Below, piece after piece: positions 43,487-51,962 of a stretch of DNA of 64,000 nucleotides. The translations under genes were made by a program, and so were the position numbers. Within the stretch, counting starts at the first letter, position 1; the number at the start of each line of letters is the position of its first letter. Source of the DNA: Acinetobacter nosocomialis NIPH 2119 (GTDB lineage: Bacteria > Pseudomonadota > Gammaproteobacteria > Pseudomonadales > Moraxellaceae); contig NZ_KB849239.1 in assembly GCF_000368085.1 (NCBI RefSeq), positions 633,556 through 697,555 on the forward strand, written 5' to 3'. The notes under the pieces are model-generated. The model did not search any database, was not told the origin of the DNA, and was given only the letters and a program-made list of their open reading frames with translations.

Positions 43487-43921
43487 ATGAAAAAAAATAT
43501 TAAAATTTTATTATTAACAGGATTAATTGCAACTTTACCATTAACTGTTGTTGCTAAAAATGTTGAAACCAAAGTAAGCTTTTTAAAAGGTTCTGATCAA
43601 ACAACTTTAACAGGAAAATTTCAGGGCTATGATGATGTAAGGTATCGAGTTTTTGCAAAAAGTGGTCAGGTTTTAAAATTTAATATTAATAGTTATAGTA
43701 ACTTAGCTTATATTAATGTTTTTGCTCCAGGTCAAAAGCCAGGCAAAGATAAGGCATTATTGGTAGGCTCGACTACAGGCTCTTCAGGAGAAGTAATACT
43801 ACCCGTTGATGGTGACTATATTATTCAAGTTTATCAAATGAGAAATAGTGCACGAAAAAATAGAACCGTATCATTTAATTTAGATCTTCAAATAGTAAAT
43901 AATAAAAATATAAAGTACTAA
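43487..43921 (+). CDS. periplasmic protein resembling bacterial lysozyme inhibitors (PliI/PliG type)
   Basis: 144 residues. Signal peptide MKKNIKILLLTGLIATLPLT ending VVA before KNVETKVSF. The mature beta-rich domain has the pattern VSFLKGSDQTTLTGKFQGYD, VRYRVFAKSGQVLKFNI, then a GDYIIQVYQMRNSAR segment, which I associate with periplasmic g- and i-type lysozyme inhibitors: a repeated 'sequence-G-Y-Y-x-v-x-A-x-x-G-Q' layout. If right, it protects peptidoglycan from host lysozymes. The assignment is from memory of the motif only. Single-gene unit with its own bidirectional terminator. Confidence 0.5.
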   Translation: MKKNIKILLLTGLIATLPLTVVAKNVETKVSFLKGSDQTTLTGKFQGYDDVRYRVFAKSGQVLKFNINSYSNLAYINVFAPGQKPGKDKALLVGSTTGSSGEVILPVDGDYIIQVYQMRNSARKNRTVSFNLDLQIVNNKNIKY

Positions 43922-43937
43922 TTAAGGCAATCTATAT

Positions 43938-43962
43938 AAAAGCTCTAATAATTAGAGCTTTT
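43938..43962. terminator. bidirectional terminator between the 144-residue gene and the ABC-F gene
   Basis: A near-perfect palindrome: AAAAGCTCTAAT (43938-43949) and ATTAGAGCTTTT (43951-43962), with T tails on both strands. Confidence 0.85.
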
Positions 43963-43980
43963 ATAGAAGATTAAAAAATA

Positions 43981-45564
43981 TTAATTTAAATAAATTGACT
44001 CATGAATTCCGCACTTTTCAACAAAAGCTAAATCATGAGAGACTAATAACACAGCACCTTCATAGCTAGAAATAGCATTTGCAAATAGCTCTCTTGATTC
44101 AATATCCAGATGATTTTCTGGTTCATCCAGTAATAAAAGTTCAGGCATAGTCTCTGCATGACTTAAACCTAACAATGCGACTTTTAACTTCTCACCACCA
44201 CTCAGTTGAGCTAAAGGATAAGTCCCTTTTTCACCACGAAGCCTAAGCTGACCTAATAGATTTCTCCACTCTAACTCAGAAATATCAGGATTAATATTTC
44301 TTAAATTCTCAACAGCAGAGAGATGGTCTAACAAAAAGCTGAAGTTCTGATCTAGATAGAAGCAATTTACAAACAGGCTAATTTCATCTGTAGGCGCTAC
44401 AGCAGATTGAACAATCTGTTTAAGCAAGGTTGATTTACCGACACCATTACGACCAACTAAGTGAGTTTTTTGAGAAGCTTTGAGGGCAAAATTGATGGGT
44501 TGCTGTGTTCCATAGTGGAGTTTTAAGTCATGAACTCTAAGAATTTCTCCTGAACGTTTTTGAAAAGAGGGGAATATAAATTGTTGAGGTTTAACAGTTT
44601 CCAGAAGTGATTTTTTATTTTTCAAATCCTGCTGGCTTTGCTCAATTTGACGGTGATGTTGAGACTGGATTGCTCCTAAACTTTGTCCAGCCTGTTCTTT
44701 TTTAAAGTCGAGTAAAATTTTAGCTTGTGAGTTTGAATCACGAAGTTTGTTGCCAGTACGCTCACGTTTTTGTGCTTTCATTAAAACATCATGTTGCTTC
44801 TGCTTCATGTGCTTAACTTCACGTTGATGTTGATGTACAGACTGTTCTAAAGCCTCAACTCGTGTTTGATATTGCTCATAAAAAATTTCATAGTTTCCTG
44901 TAGTGTGCTGTAAGCCATGTTCATTTAAGTGATAAATATGGTCCACTTCATTTAACAAAGTTAGATCATGGCTAATGATAAGAGCACCCGCCGGATGTTT
45001 CTTGAGGTGATGAATTAACCACTGTCTAGCATCTTGGTCGAGATGGTTACTTGGTTCATCAAGCAATAGATAGTGGTCGGTTTTTAAAAATAATGCTGCT
45101 AACGCTAACTTGGTTTTTTGTCCTTCACTTAACTGTTTCACCGGAAAGTTTAAATCGGTTGGTAAGTGAGCCGATCGCAATAAGGCTTCCCAAACAGAAG
45201 GGAGATCCCAATTGCCTTCTAATAAATCATAATCATCGAATTCAGCTTCGCCTTGTTCCACTCTTTGCAAAGCTTTATAAAGATGGTCAATCTCTAAAGC
45301 TTCTGCAATGGTGGATGAAGAAAGGCGCGTTAATTGAGCTAAATATGCATGCTTAGACAGCCAAGTAATTTGACCACTAATGTGCATTTCTTTGGTGGGC
45401 GAAATCTCTTGGAGCAACTGCATAAGTAAAGACTTACCTTGACCATTGCGGCCAATTAAAGCTGATACTTGATGATGCTCAAGTGAAAAATTTAATTCTT
45501 TAAACATCACTTTTGAAGGAAATTCTAAAGTGAGCTGCGATACTACACATGCCTGCTGAGTCAT
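43981..45564 (-). CDS. ABC-F subfamily ATPase
   Basis: 527 residues from the ATG at 45564 (GAGG ten bases upstream). Two ATP-binding cassettes in one chain without membrane segments: Walker A GRNGQGKS and signature LSEGQ in the first half, Walker A GRNGVGKS and signature LSGGEKLKVALL in the second, each with a LLLDEPSNH/LLLDEPENH Walker B and an ISHD/VSHD switch His. A ~90-residue charged linker rich in Gln and Lys separates them (HQREVKHMKQKQHDVLMKAQ). ABC-F proteins act on the ribosome; some protect against antibiotics, others regulate translation. Specificity cannot be read. Confidence 0.92.
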   Translation of the reverse strand: MTQQACVVSQLTLEFPSKVMFKELNFSLEHHQVSALIGRNGQGKSLLMQLLQEISPTKEMHISGQITWLSKHAYLAQLTRLSSSTIAEALEIDHLYKALQRVEQGEAEFDDYDLLEGNWDLPSVWEALLRSAHLPTDLNFPVKQLSEGQKTKLALAALFLKTDHYLLLDEPSNHLDQDARQWLIHHLKKHPAGALIISHDLTLLNEVDHIYHLNEHGLQHTTGNYEIFYEQYQTRVEALEQSVHQHQREVKHMKQKQHDVLMKAQKRERTGNKLRDSNSQAKILLDFKKEQAGQSLGAIQSQHHRQIEQSQQDLKNKKSLLETVKPQQFIFPSFQKRSGEILRVHDLKLHYGTQQPINFALKASQKTHLVGRNGVGKSTLLKQIVQSAVAPTDEISLFVNCFYLDQNFSFLLDHLSAVENLRNINPDISELEWRNLLGQLRLRGEKGTYPLAQLSGGEKLKVALLGLSHAETMPELLLLDEPENHLDIESRELFANAISSYEGAVLLVSHDLAFVEKCGIHESIYLN

Positions 45565-45783
45565 AAAAAACCTCATAAATACAGGATGTACAAAATAGGA
45601 AAGTTAAGCTTTAAATAAAGACGTTAAGTCACTAAAAATAGTCTATTTTGCACATCAAAAAAGAGAAAATTGATGAGAAAAAAGACTTACTTCATTGGCG
45701 TGACTCACAAAATAGAGGGGGAAATAGACTAATAGTTTATAACGGTTTTTAAGCTGTGTAAAACTTATGCTTTTTTTACGTAG

Positions 45784-45811
45784 AAAAGCCTAATCAACTG
45801 ATTAGGCTTTT
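45784..45811. terminator. terminator of the universal stress protein gene
   Basis: A 12-bp perfect stem AAAAGCCTAATC (45784-45795) / GATTAGGCTTTT (45800-45811) with an AACT loop. Confidence 0.85.
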
Positions 45812-45825
45812 ATTTGCCTAATCAA

Positions 45826-46269
45826 TTATTCTTTTACCACCAAAACTTGGATTTTAGTGCTGTTTAGAACATCTTGTGCAAAACTACCTAAAATAAGTTT
45901 TTGGAAACCTTTGCGACCATGAGAACCAATAACGATCAGGTCTGATTTTAAGTCTTCTACAGCTTTTAAAATGCCATCAGATGAGATTTCACCTTGAATA
46001 ATTTGTGTATCAATATCAACGCCTTCTTCAGCACATAAGGCTTTTACCTTGGCAAGCGTTTTTTCAGCATTCGCACGCGCTTCAACAAAATAATCTTTTA
46101 CAACAGGAGAGATGTAATAAAAATCAACACCACTAAATGGATCTACTGCAACAAGACTAATTGCTGTAAGTTTACTACCAAAAGCTTTAGCAATATGGGC
46201 AGCTTGTCGGGCTGCTGCCAAAGAAATCTCGGAACCATCCACAGGTACAATAATATGTTGATAATTCAT
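45826..46269 (-). CDS. universal stress protein, UspA family
   Basis: 147 residues, single Usp domain: IIVPVDGSEISLAAARQAAH at the N-terminus and the ATP-binding G-x2-G-x9-GS motif as GSHGRKGFQKLILGSFAQ near residue 115, ending KIQVLVVKE. Cytoplasmic stress-survival protein, ATP-binding by motif. ATG start with AAGAGGAATAAC upstream. Monocistronic. Confidence 0.93.
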   Translation of the reverse strand: MNYQHIIVPVDGSEISLAAARQAAHIAKAFGSKLTAISLVAVDPFSGVDFYYISPVVKDYFVEARANAEKTLAKVKALCAEEGVDIDTQIIQGEISSDGILKAVEDLKSDLIVIGSHGRKGFQKLILGSFAQDVLNSTKIQVLVVKE

Positions 46270-46557
46270 AATGTTATTCCTCTTATTTACAAGTTGTTAT
46301 ATGTATGAAGCTTTTCTTACTTAAAGATTAACACATTTGTTTAAAGGTAGAAATCAATTCAATTAAGTTGTCATTAAATTAAATAAAAATGAAATATATA
46401 ATTGATTTTTATTGCTTTTAAAATGAAATTGCTTGATCGATATAGAGTAGAGTGAAAATTTTATTTTTTAGATGAACTTTACAATAAATTACTTTTCATA
46501 TTTTTGTCATACAGAACTCGTATAACCAAATAGTATATTGAGTGGGGGAGTATAAGA

Positions 46558-46785
46558 ATGGCAGATTTAACAGCAAAGAAAGTAAGTAAACTTATTGAAG
46601 AATTTCGCCAAACAGGTAAAGAACCGGAAAAATTAGTAATTGGATATAAAACTTATGCAAGACTTATGGCTGACGATAAGTTTGCTGAAAAAGTAGTGCC
46701 TTCACTGGAAAATTCAAAAGATCGTTTATATAAAAATCTGAAAATAAAACTTATTACTGAAAAGCACTATTTTGAAGTTAAATAA
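46558..46785 (+). CDS. small hypothetical protein, 75 residues
   Basis: Lys-rich soluble protein MADLTAKKVSKLIEEFRQTG... with a strong ribosome-binding site (GGGGGAG eight bases upstream). The helix-strand pattern (LVIGYKTYARLMADDKFAEK, then LKIKLITEKHYFEVK) suggests a compact alpha/beta fold. No family recognised. It stands alone between the stress protein and a small membrane protein. Confidence 0.65.
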   Translation: MADLTAKKVSKLIEEFRQTGKEPEKLVIGYKTYARLMADDKFAEKVVPSLENSKDRLYKNLKIKLITEKHYFEVK

Positions 46786-46962
46786 ATTATAATTGTGATA
46801 TTTGTCACAGTTTATTTTTTATTATTAACATTTAGCAAGAATTATTAACATATTGTTTTTGAGTTAATACAAAGAAGGTGTGTATTCAACATTTGAGAAC
46901 AGTATTTATTGCTAAAAGCGCTAGAATGAGTTGATTTTATCGTAAATGGTTGAATAAACTAA

Positions 46963-47136
46963 ATGTTTAAGTTAATTATAATTTTATTTTATCTACTCGC
47001 TATTCTAGGTGTTTTATCTATACTAGGAGGTGTATTAACTTTAAGCTTCTTTTTGATAATTATTGGTTTAGGACTAATCTGTGCTGCATTACTATTGAAG
47101 AAAGAATTTAAAATTGATGTTTTGTTTTGGAAATAA
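46963..47136 (+). CDS. small membrane protein, 57 residues
   Basis: ATG 46963 to TAA 47136. The sequence is almost entirely hydrophobic with two membrane helices (IIILFYLLAILGVLSILGG and LSFFLIIIGLGLICAALLL) and a short basic tail (KKEFKIDVLFWK). No strong ribosome-binding site (AATAAACTAA upstream). Clean composition for a membrane protein makes a chance ORF unlikely. Function unknown. Confidence 0.55.
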   Translation: MFKLIIILFYLLAILGVLSILGGVLTLSFFLIIIGLGLICAALLLKKEFKIDVLFWK

Positions 47137-47177
47137 TCAGTCGTTATATATTATTAATTCAATAAAAATAATTAAAC

Positions 47178-47198
47178 CACCTCATCTAGAGTGAGGTG
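47178..47198 (+). terminator. hairpin after the small membrane protein gene
   Basis: A 7-bp stem CACCTCA (47178-47184) / TGAGGTG (47192-47198); the T tail is weak. Confidence 0.5.
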
Positions 47199-47393
47199 TA
47201 TATAAAATACTTAAATATTATATATGATGTTGTAATTTATTGGTCTCAACAGTACTTATTACAATTCTAAGTAAAATAGAAAATTAAAAATTATTTCAAG
47301 TATTTAAAAATAAAAAGATTTCCTTTAGGATTAAAGTAAAATGAAGTTGTCTCTTTAGTATAAGACAAACGATAACAAAACAGAGGTGTACGC

Positions 47394-47837
47394 ATGAGCT
47401 ATAAATACGAATATGCAGGGTTCTGGTTACGATTTGGTGCAATGATTATTGATACACTTATTCTTTTTTTAGCAATTATTCCAGCTGCATGGGTTTTTTA
47501 TCGTGGAGATTATGATCTGATATTTGCGACAGGAATGAGTAGTAAGCCGCAAAACTATTGGTTTGATCTGATTGTAAATTATGCTTTTCCATTTTTATAT
47601 ACCGTTTTATGTTGGCTCTACTTTGCAGGTACACCAGGTAAACGCCTTATGCGTTTAAAAGTTCTCGATGAAAAAACGGGAAATAAGTTAACTTTGATGC
47701 AATCTATCATTCGTTATATTGGATACATTCCATCCATCTTAGTATTTTGTATTGGCCTTATTTGGGTGGCATTTGATCCTAAAAAACAAGGCTGGCATGA
47801 CAAAATGGCGAAAACTGTGGTAGTCAAAGAGCTGTGA
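47394..47837 (+). CDS. RDD family membrane protein
   Basis: 147 residues. Begins with the family hallmark GFWLRFGAMIIDTLILFLAI (conserved Arg-Phe and Asp), three membrane segments, and CIGLIWVAFDPKKQGWHDKMAKTVVV at the end, the classic RDD C-terminus. Function in the family is loosely defined (transport or membrane stress). AGAGGTG lies upstream of the ATG. Monocistronic, 560 bases upstream of mgtA. Confidence 0.88.
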   Translation: MSYKYEYAGFWLRFGAMIIDTLILFLAIIPAAWVFYRGDYDLIFATGMSSKPQNYWFDLIVNYAFPFLYTVLCWLYFAGTPGKRLMRLKVLDEKTGNKLTLMQSIIRYIGYIPSILVFCIGLIWVAFDPKKQGWHDKMAKTVVVKEL

Positions 47838-47920
47838 TTTTAAGCTGGAATTTTGTTAATAAAAAATTACAAAAAAAATCTTGTGTGTTATAGAGTAAAA
47901 CATATACTTGCCGCGAGTTT

Positions 47921-48137
47921 ATTTAATGGAGATCCTAAATGGGTAGTTGTTCGAGGTTCGAGTTTAATTATCAATTAAACCAAAGCCAATACTGAGCAAG
48001 ATAACCTTTAGGAAGGGCTATCTTGCAATGAGATAGCTTTGTAAAAAATTAGATTAAACCTATACAAATTACTTTTTGTAATTAAGTACTTCAAGCACTT
48101 ATCTATTTAGTTTCTCGCTAGAAATGGGGAGAAGCCA
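47921..48137 (+). promoter_or_regulatory. structured mgtA leader with mutually exclusive hairpins
   Basis: Three hairpins in the 5' leader. GTTTAATT (47962-47969) / AATTAAAC (47973-47980). GCAAGATA (47996-48003) / TATCTTGC (48019-48026). GCTATCT (48017-48023) / AGATAGC (48031-48037). The second and third share bases 48019-48023 and cannot form together, the hallmark of an attenuator or riboswitch-type decision. A seven-codon ORF (ATG 47927 to TAG 47947) precedes them. The sequence does not match my recollection of the M-box consensus. Magnesium response is inferred from the genes it precedes. Confidence 0.5.
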
Positions 48138-48296
48138 ATGTTCTTATATGCTTCCACACACTGCTATAACTACCAAAATTCAATTTTGGTAAATAATTCG
48201 TCTCATACAATTCAAAGTATTCGAGCTATGTTCAAGCCCGCGACTTTCCGTCAGCGTTGGTTCGGCTTTGGGCTAATTTTCTCTTCTTCATCGTAA
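48138..48296 (+). CDS. 52-residue leader ORF upstream of mgtA
   Basis: ATG 48138 to TAA 48296, with GGGGAG seven bases upstream, a strong ribosome-binding site. The peptide begins MFLYASTHCYNYQNS and ends IRAMFKPATFRQRWFGFG, LIFSSSS. The 9-bp inverted repeat 48172-48190 lies inside it, and the stop codon is covered by the hairpin TCGTA (48291-48295) / TACGA (48300-48304). The downstream RNA is poor in G and rich in C and U, as at Rho-loading sites. By analogy with the Salmonella mgtL arrangement, translation of this ORF may gate transcription into mgtA. Confidence 0.55.
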   Translation: MFLYASTHCYNYQNSILVNNSSHTIQSIRAMFKPATFRQRWFGFGLIFSSSS

Positions 48297-48397
48297 CTCT
48301 ACGATCTCCGATTCCTTTCTAAATTTTAAATTTTTATAGACTTTATTTATCAATAAGGTCGAGAGCTTTGTACGCCTAAAAAATGGAGGATTTCGCG

Positions 48398-51154
48398 ATG
48401 AAATTCTGGCAACGACTCTTCACAGCATTTTTACAAAGATTTCATTTGATGCGTTTTTTTGGTCGTAATCGATCTTTTAAAGAGCTACATCAATCTAGCT
48501 ATGCTCAAGAAATTAGCAAAAATTTATCTATGCGTTTGCTCGATGCATCAAGAGCCCAATCAAGTGATTTATTAAAACAATTCGATACTCATTACACAGG
48601 GCTTACAGAAGAACAAGCACATACCCAGCAAATGGCAGTGGGGCTTAATGAGATCACTCATGAGAAGCCATTAACTTGGTGGCAACATCTTTGGTATTGC
48701 TACCGCAATCCGTTCAATATTTTGCTTAGCCTTTTGGCATTAATTGCTTTTTTTACCGATGATTTAACGGGTTCAACCATTATTAGCGTGATGGTTATTC
48801 TCTCGACGTTACTTCGTTATTGGCAAGAAGCAAAATCAAATCAAGCTGCAGATGCTTTAAAGGCAATGGTAAGTAATACCGCTACAGTACTGCGTCATCA
48901 AGTTAGTGCAGAAGATTTAGAGCTTATGCATGAGCGTTATGGCATTGATATTAAAAACCAAACCAATCACCAATTTGAAATGCCAATTCAATATTTGGTG
49001 CCAGGTGATGTGATTTTATTATCTGCAGGTGACATGATTCCTGCTGATTGCAGAATTTTAAATGCCAAAGATTTGTTTGTCTCTCAAGCTGCAATGACTG
49101 GTGAATCAATGCCTGTCGAGAAATTTCCATTGCAGAAAAATCTCGAAGAAACGAGTGCTTTAGAGTTAGATAACATTGTATTTATGGGGACCAATATTGT
49201 TTCTGGTTCGGCTCAGGCAGTTGTTTTAAGTACGGGTATTCAAACATATTTTGGTGCACTCGCTCACCGTGTTACAGCTACTGATCGAAGTAACACGGCA
49301 TTTCAAATGGGTGTCAACAAAGTCAGTTGGTTACTTATTCGTTTCATGTTGGTGATGGCACCTGTTGTACTTTTTATTAATGGTTTCACTAAAGGTGATT
49401 GGACAGAGGCATTTTTATTCGCATTATCGGTTGCTGTTGGTCTTACTCCAGAAATGCTACCGATGATTGTGACTTCAACTTTAGCCAAGGGTGCGGTTTT
49501 CTTATCTAAAAAGAAAGTAATCGTTAAACGTCTAGATGCGATCCAAAACTTTGGTGCAATGGATGTTCTGTGTACCGATAAAACTGGAACGCTAACTCAA
49601 GACAAAATCTTTTTATCTCAACATATTGATGTTTATGGGGAAAAATCAGACTTTGTGCTCATGCAAGCATTTTTAAACAGTTACTATCAAACTGGTTTGA
49701 AAAATTTGCTTGATGTGGCTGTGTTAGAAGCTGTTGATGATCAGATCAAAACTCAAAAGTTACGTTATAAGAAGTTAGATGAAGTTCCTTTTGATTTTGA
49801 TCGCCGCCGTATGTCGGTTGTTGTAAAAACCCCTCAAGAAAAAGTGCGGATGATTACCAAGGGCGCAGTTGAGGAAATGTTAAAGGTTTGCCGTTATGTC
49901 GAGGTAAATGGCAAAGTAGAGCCTTTAACAAAGCAACGTGAAGTCGCAATTGAAGCATTAACTCAACGTTATAACCGAGATGGCTTACGTGTTGTTGCTG
50001 TAGGGTATCGTGAGTTTGATAATAATCAGGAAAATTATTCGGTTGTTGATGAAAGTGATTTAATTTTAATTGGTTACGTCGCATTTCTTGATCCACCTAA
50101 AGAGTCTGCTCGAGAAGCAGTACAAAGTTTGCATGCTCATGGTGTAACCGTAAAAGTACTTACTGGTGATAATGAGTTTGTCACTCAAAAAGTGTGCCGA
50201 GAAATTGGTCTGAACTATGACCAAGTTCTATTGGGCGGTGTAATTGAAACCTTAACCGATGAGCAGCTCAAAAGAGCAGTAGAGCAATACCACATTTTTG
50301 CGAAGCTTAGCCCTGTACATAAAGAACGTATTGTTGAGCAGTTAAAAGCCAACGGTCACGTGGTTGGTTTCTTAGGAGATGGTATTAATGATGCCGCGGC
50401 TATACGCGCTGCCGATATTGGTATTTCAGTAGATACGGCAGTAGATATTGCTAAAGAATCAGCAGATTTAATCTTGCTTGAAAAAAGCTTGATGGTACTT
50501 GAAAAGGGTGTAATTGAAGGCCGTAGAACTTTTGCCAATATGCTGAAGTATATTAAAATGACGGCGAGTTCAAATTTCGGTAATGTTTTTTCGGTATTAA
50601 TTGCGAGTGCTTTTATTCCATTTTTACCAATGCTGCCTATTCACTTACTCATTCAAAACTTACTTTATGATGTGTCACAAATCGTGATTCCATTTGACAA
50701 CGTTGATGAAGAGTTAATTGCAAAACCGCAGCGTTGGCAACCTGAAGAAGTTGGCCGTTTCATGGTGGTGTTTGGACCGATTAGCTCTATTTTTGACATT
50801 ATCACTTTTTGTTTAATGTGGTTTGTGTTTTCGGCAAATACACCTGAACATCAGACTTTATTCCAGTCTGGCTGGTTCGTAGTGGGGTTACTCACTCAAA
50901 CGTTAATTGTGCATATGATCCGTACGGCTAAGATTCCATTTATTCAGAGTCGTGCTGCAACCCCATTGTTAGTTATGACAGTAGTGATTATGTGTATTGG
51001 TATTTTCTTACCAATGGGTCCTTTAGCAAGTTATTTAAAACTGCAAGCTTTACCATTAAGTTATTTCTTATATTTGCCTTTAATTTTAATTGCTTATATG
51101 TGTATTACTCAATGGGTGAAAAAAATCTATATCCGCCGTTACGGCTGGCAATAA
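48398..51154 (+). CDS. mgtA: magnesium-translocating P-type ATPase (P3B)
   Basis: 918 residues from the ATG at 48398, which has GGAGGA seven bases upstream; the ATG at 48383 would put that site inside the gene. Inner-membrane pump that imports Mg2+ when it is scarce. P-type features: ten membrane segments, the TGES actuator motif (AAMTGESMPVEKFP), the phosphorylated Asp in CTDKTGTLTQDKI, KGAVEEML nucleotide-binding motif, and GDGINDAAAIRAADIGISVD. Length matches MgtA/MgtB (~900). First gene of a two-gene unit with mgtC, preceded by a long structured leader. Confidence 0.96.
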   Translation: MKFWQRLFTAFLQRFHLMRFFGRNRSFKELHQSSYAQEISKNLSMRLLDASRAQSSDLLKQFDTHYTGLTEEQAHTQQMAVGLNEITHEKPLTWWQHLWYCYRNPFNILLSLLALIAFFTDDLTGSTIISVMVILSTLLRYWQEAKSNQAADALKAMVSNTATVLRHQVSAEDLELMHERYGIDIKNQTNHQFEMPIQYLVPGDVILLSAGDMIPADCRILNAKDLFVSQAAMTGESMPVEKFPLQKNLEETSALELDNIVFMGTNIVSGSAQAVVLSTGIQTYFGALAHRVTATDRSNTAFQMGVNKVSWLLIRFMLVMAPVVLFINGFTKGDWTEAFLFALSVAVGLTPEMLPMIVTSTLAKGAVFLSKKKVIVKRLDAIQNFGAMDVLCTDKTGTLTQDKIFLSQHIDVYGEKSDFVLMQAFLNSYYQTGLKNLLDVAVLEAVDDQIKTQKLRYKKLDEVPFDFDRRRMSVVVKTPQEKVRMITKGAVEEMLKVCRYVEVNGKVEPLTKQREVAIEALTQRYNRDGLRVVAVGYREFDNNQENYSVVDESDLILIGYVAFLDPPKESAREAVQSLHAHGVTVKVLTGDNEFVTQKVCREIGLNYDQVLLGGVIETLTDEQLKRAVEQYHIFAKLSPVHKERIVEQLKANGHVVGFLGDGINDAAAIRAADIGISVDTAVDIAKESADLILLEKSLMVLEKGVIEGRRTFANMLKYIKMTASSNFGNVFSVLIASAFIPFLPMLPIHLLIQNLLYDVSQIVIPFDNVDEELIAKPQRWQPEEVGRFMVVFGPISSIFDIITFCLMWFVFSANTPEHQTLFQSGWFVVGLLTQTLIVHMIRTAKIPFIQSRAATPLLVMTVVIMCIGIFLPMGPLASYLKLQALPLSYFLYLPLILIAYMCITQWVKKIYIRRYGWQ

Positions 51155-51169
51155 AATTATAGGTGCAAG

Positions 51170-51889
51170 ATGAAGTTGCAATTTCTACAACATGCAGATT
51201 TATCCAATATTGTTGATACATTAATTAGTCTCTCAGTTGCTTTTATTTTAGGGGCGTTAATTGGATTTGAACGGCAATATAGGCAACGGACTGCTGGCCT
51301 TCGAACCAATGTACTGGTCGCTGTAGGTGCTGCAATCTTTGTGGATGTTGCAACAAATCTTACTGGAGCAGATGGCGCTGTTCGGGTCATTGCTTATGTG
51401 GTTTCGGGTATTGGTTTCTTGGGCGCAGGTGTAATTATGCGTCAAGAAGGTAACATCCATGGCTTAAATACCGCAGCAACTTTATGGTGTTCTGCTGCGG
51501 TAGGGGCCGCTGCGGGTTCTGATTTAATTATTGAAGCCATACTGGCAACAGCTTTTATTTTATCTGCCAATACGTTGTTAAGACCGATTGTTCATATCAT
51601 TGACCGTCGTCCATTAGACGATGATACAGAGGTTTTACATGTAATTTATATTATCTGTGACCGAAGTCAGAGCAAAGTAGTTATGGATGAATTAAATCTA
51701 ACGTTGAAACACCACAATTACCCTCCCAAAGACATTGATGTAACACCTTTTGGAGAGAAAGAGGTTGAAATAGAAGTGACCTTAATTGCGACTTCAATTG
51801 AAGCGGAAGAAGCGCAGCATATTATTAACCACTTAAATGCGATGCCACAAATAAGGCAGGCTTTTTGGGATAAAAACGCAATTAATTAA
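51170..51889 (+). CDS. mgtC: MgtC/SapB family protein
   Basis: 239 residues. Five membrane segments in the N-terminal ~120 residues with the family pattern LGALIGFERQYRQRTAGLRT, LVAVGAAIFVDVA, GIGFLGAGVIMRQEG and GLNTAATLWCSAAVGAAAG; the C-terminal ~110 residues form a cytosolic ACT-like domain (HVIYIICDRSQSKVVMDELN). MgtC proteins support growth at low Mg2+ and modulate the ATP synthase in other bacteria. It starts 15 bases after mgtA with GGTG upstream, so the two are cotranscribed. A stem overlapping the intergenic region to benE closes the unit. Confidence 0.9.
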   Translation: MKLQFLQHADLSNIVDTLISLSVAFILGALIGFERQYRQRTAGLRTNVLVAVGAAIFVDVATNLTGADGAVRVIAYVVSGIGFLGAGVIMRQEGNIHGLNTAATLWCSAAVGAAAGSDLIIEAILATAFILSANTLLRPIVHIIDRRPLDDDTEVLHVIYIICDRSQSKVVMDELNLTLKHHNYPPKDIDVTPFGEKEVEIEVTLIATSIEAEEAQHIINHLNAMPQIRQAFWDKNAIN

Positions 51890-51898
51890 TTTAATGAG

Positions 51899-51948
51899 AC
51901 TTTGCACTTAATTGTTTATGAAATGCTCTAAATGGTTAAGCGCAAAGT
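51899..51948. terminator. terminator-like inverted repeat between mgtC and benE
   Basis: ACTTTGCACTTAA (51899-51911) pairs with TTAAGCGCAAAGT (51936-51948) with one mismatch, followed by TTTCTATTG; it separates convergent genes. Confidence 0.55.
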
Positions 51949-51962
51949 TTCTATTGTAGGTG

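Noticed and set aside
47921..48397. M-box or other known Mg2+ riboswitch before mgtA
   Set aside because: I looked for the M-box core elements from memory and did not find a convincing match; only the function inferred from context is similar.
48383..48397. Upstream ATG as the mgtA start
   Set aside because: The GGAGGA lying between the two ATGs is the best ribosome-binding site and points to 48398.
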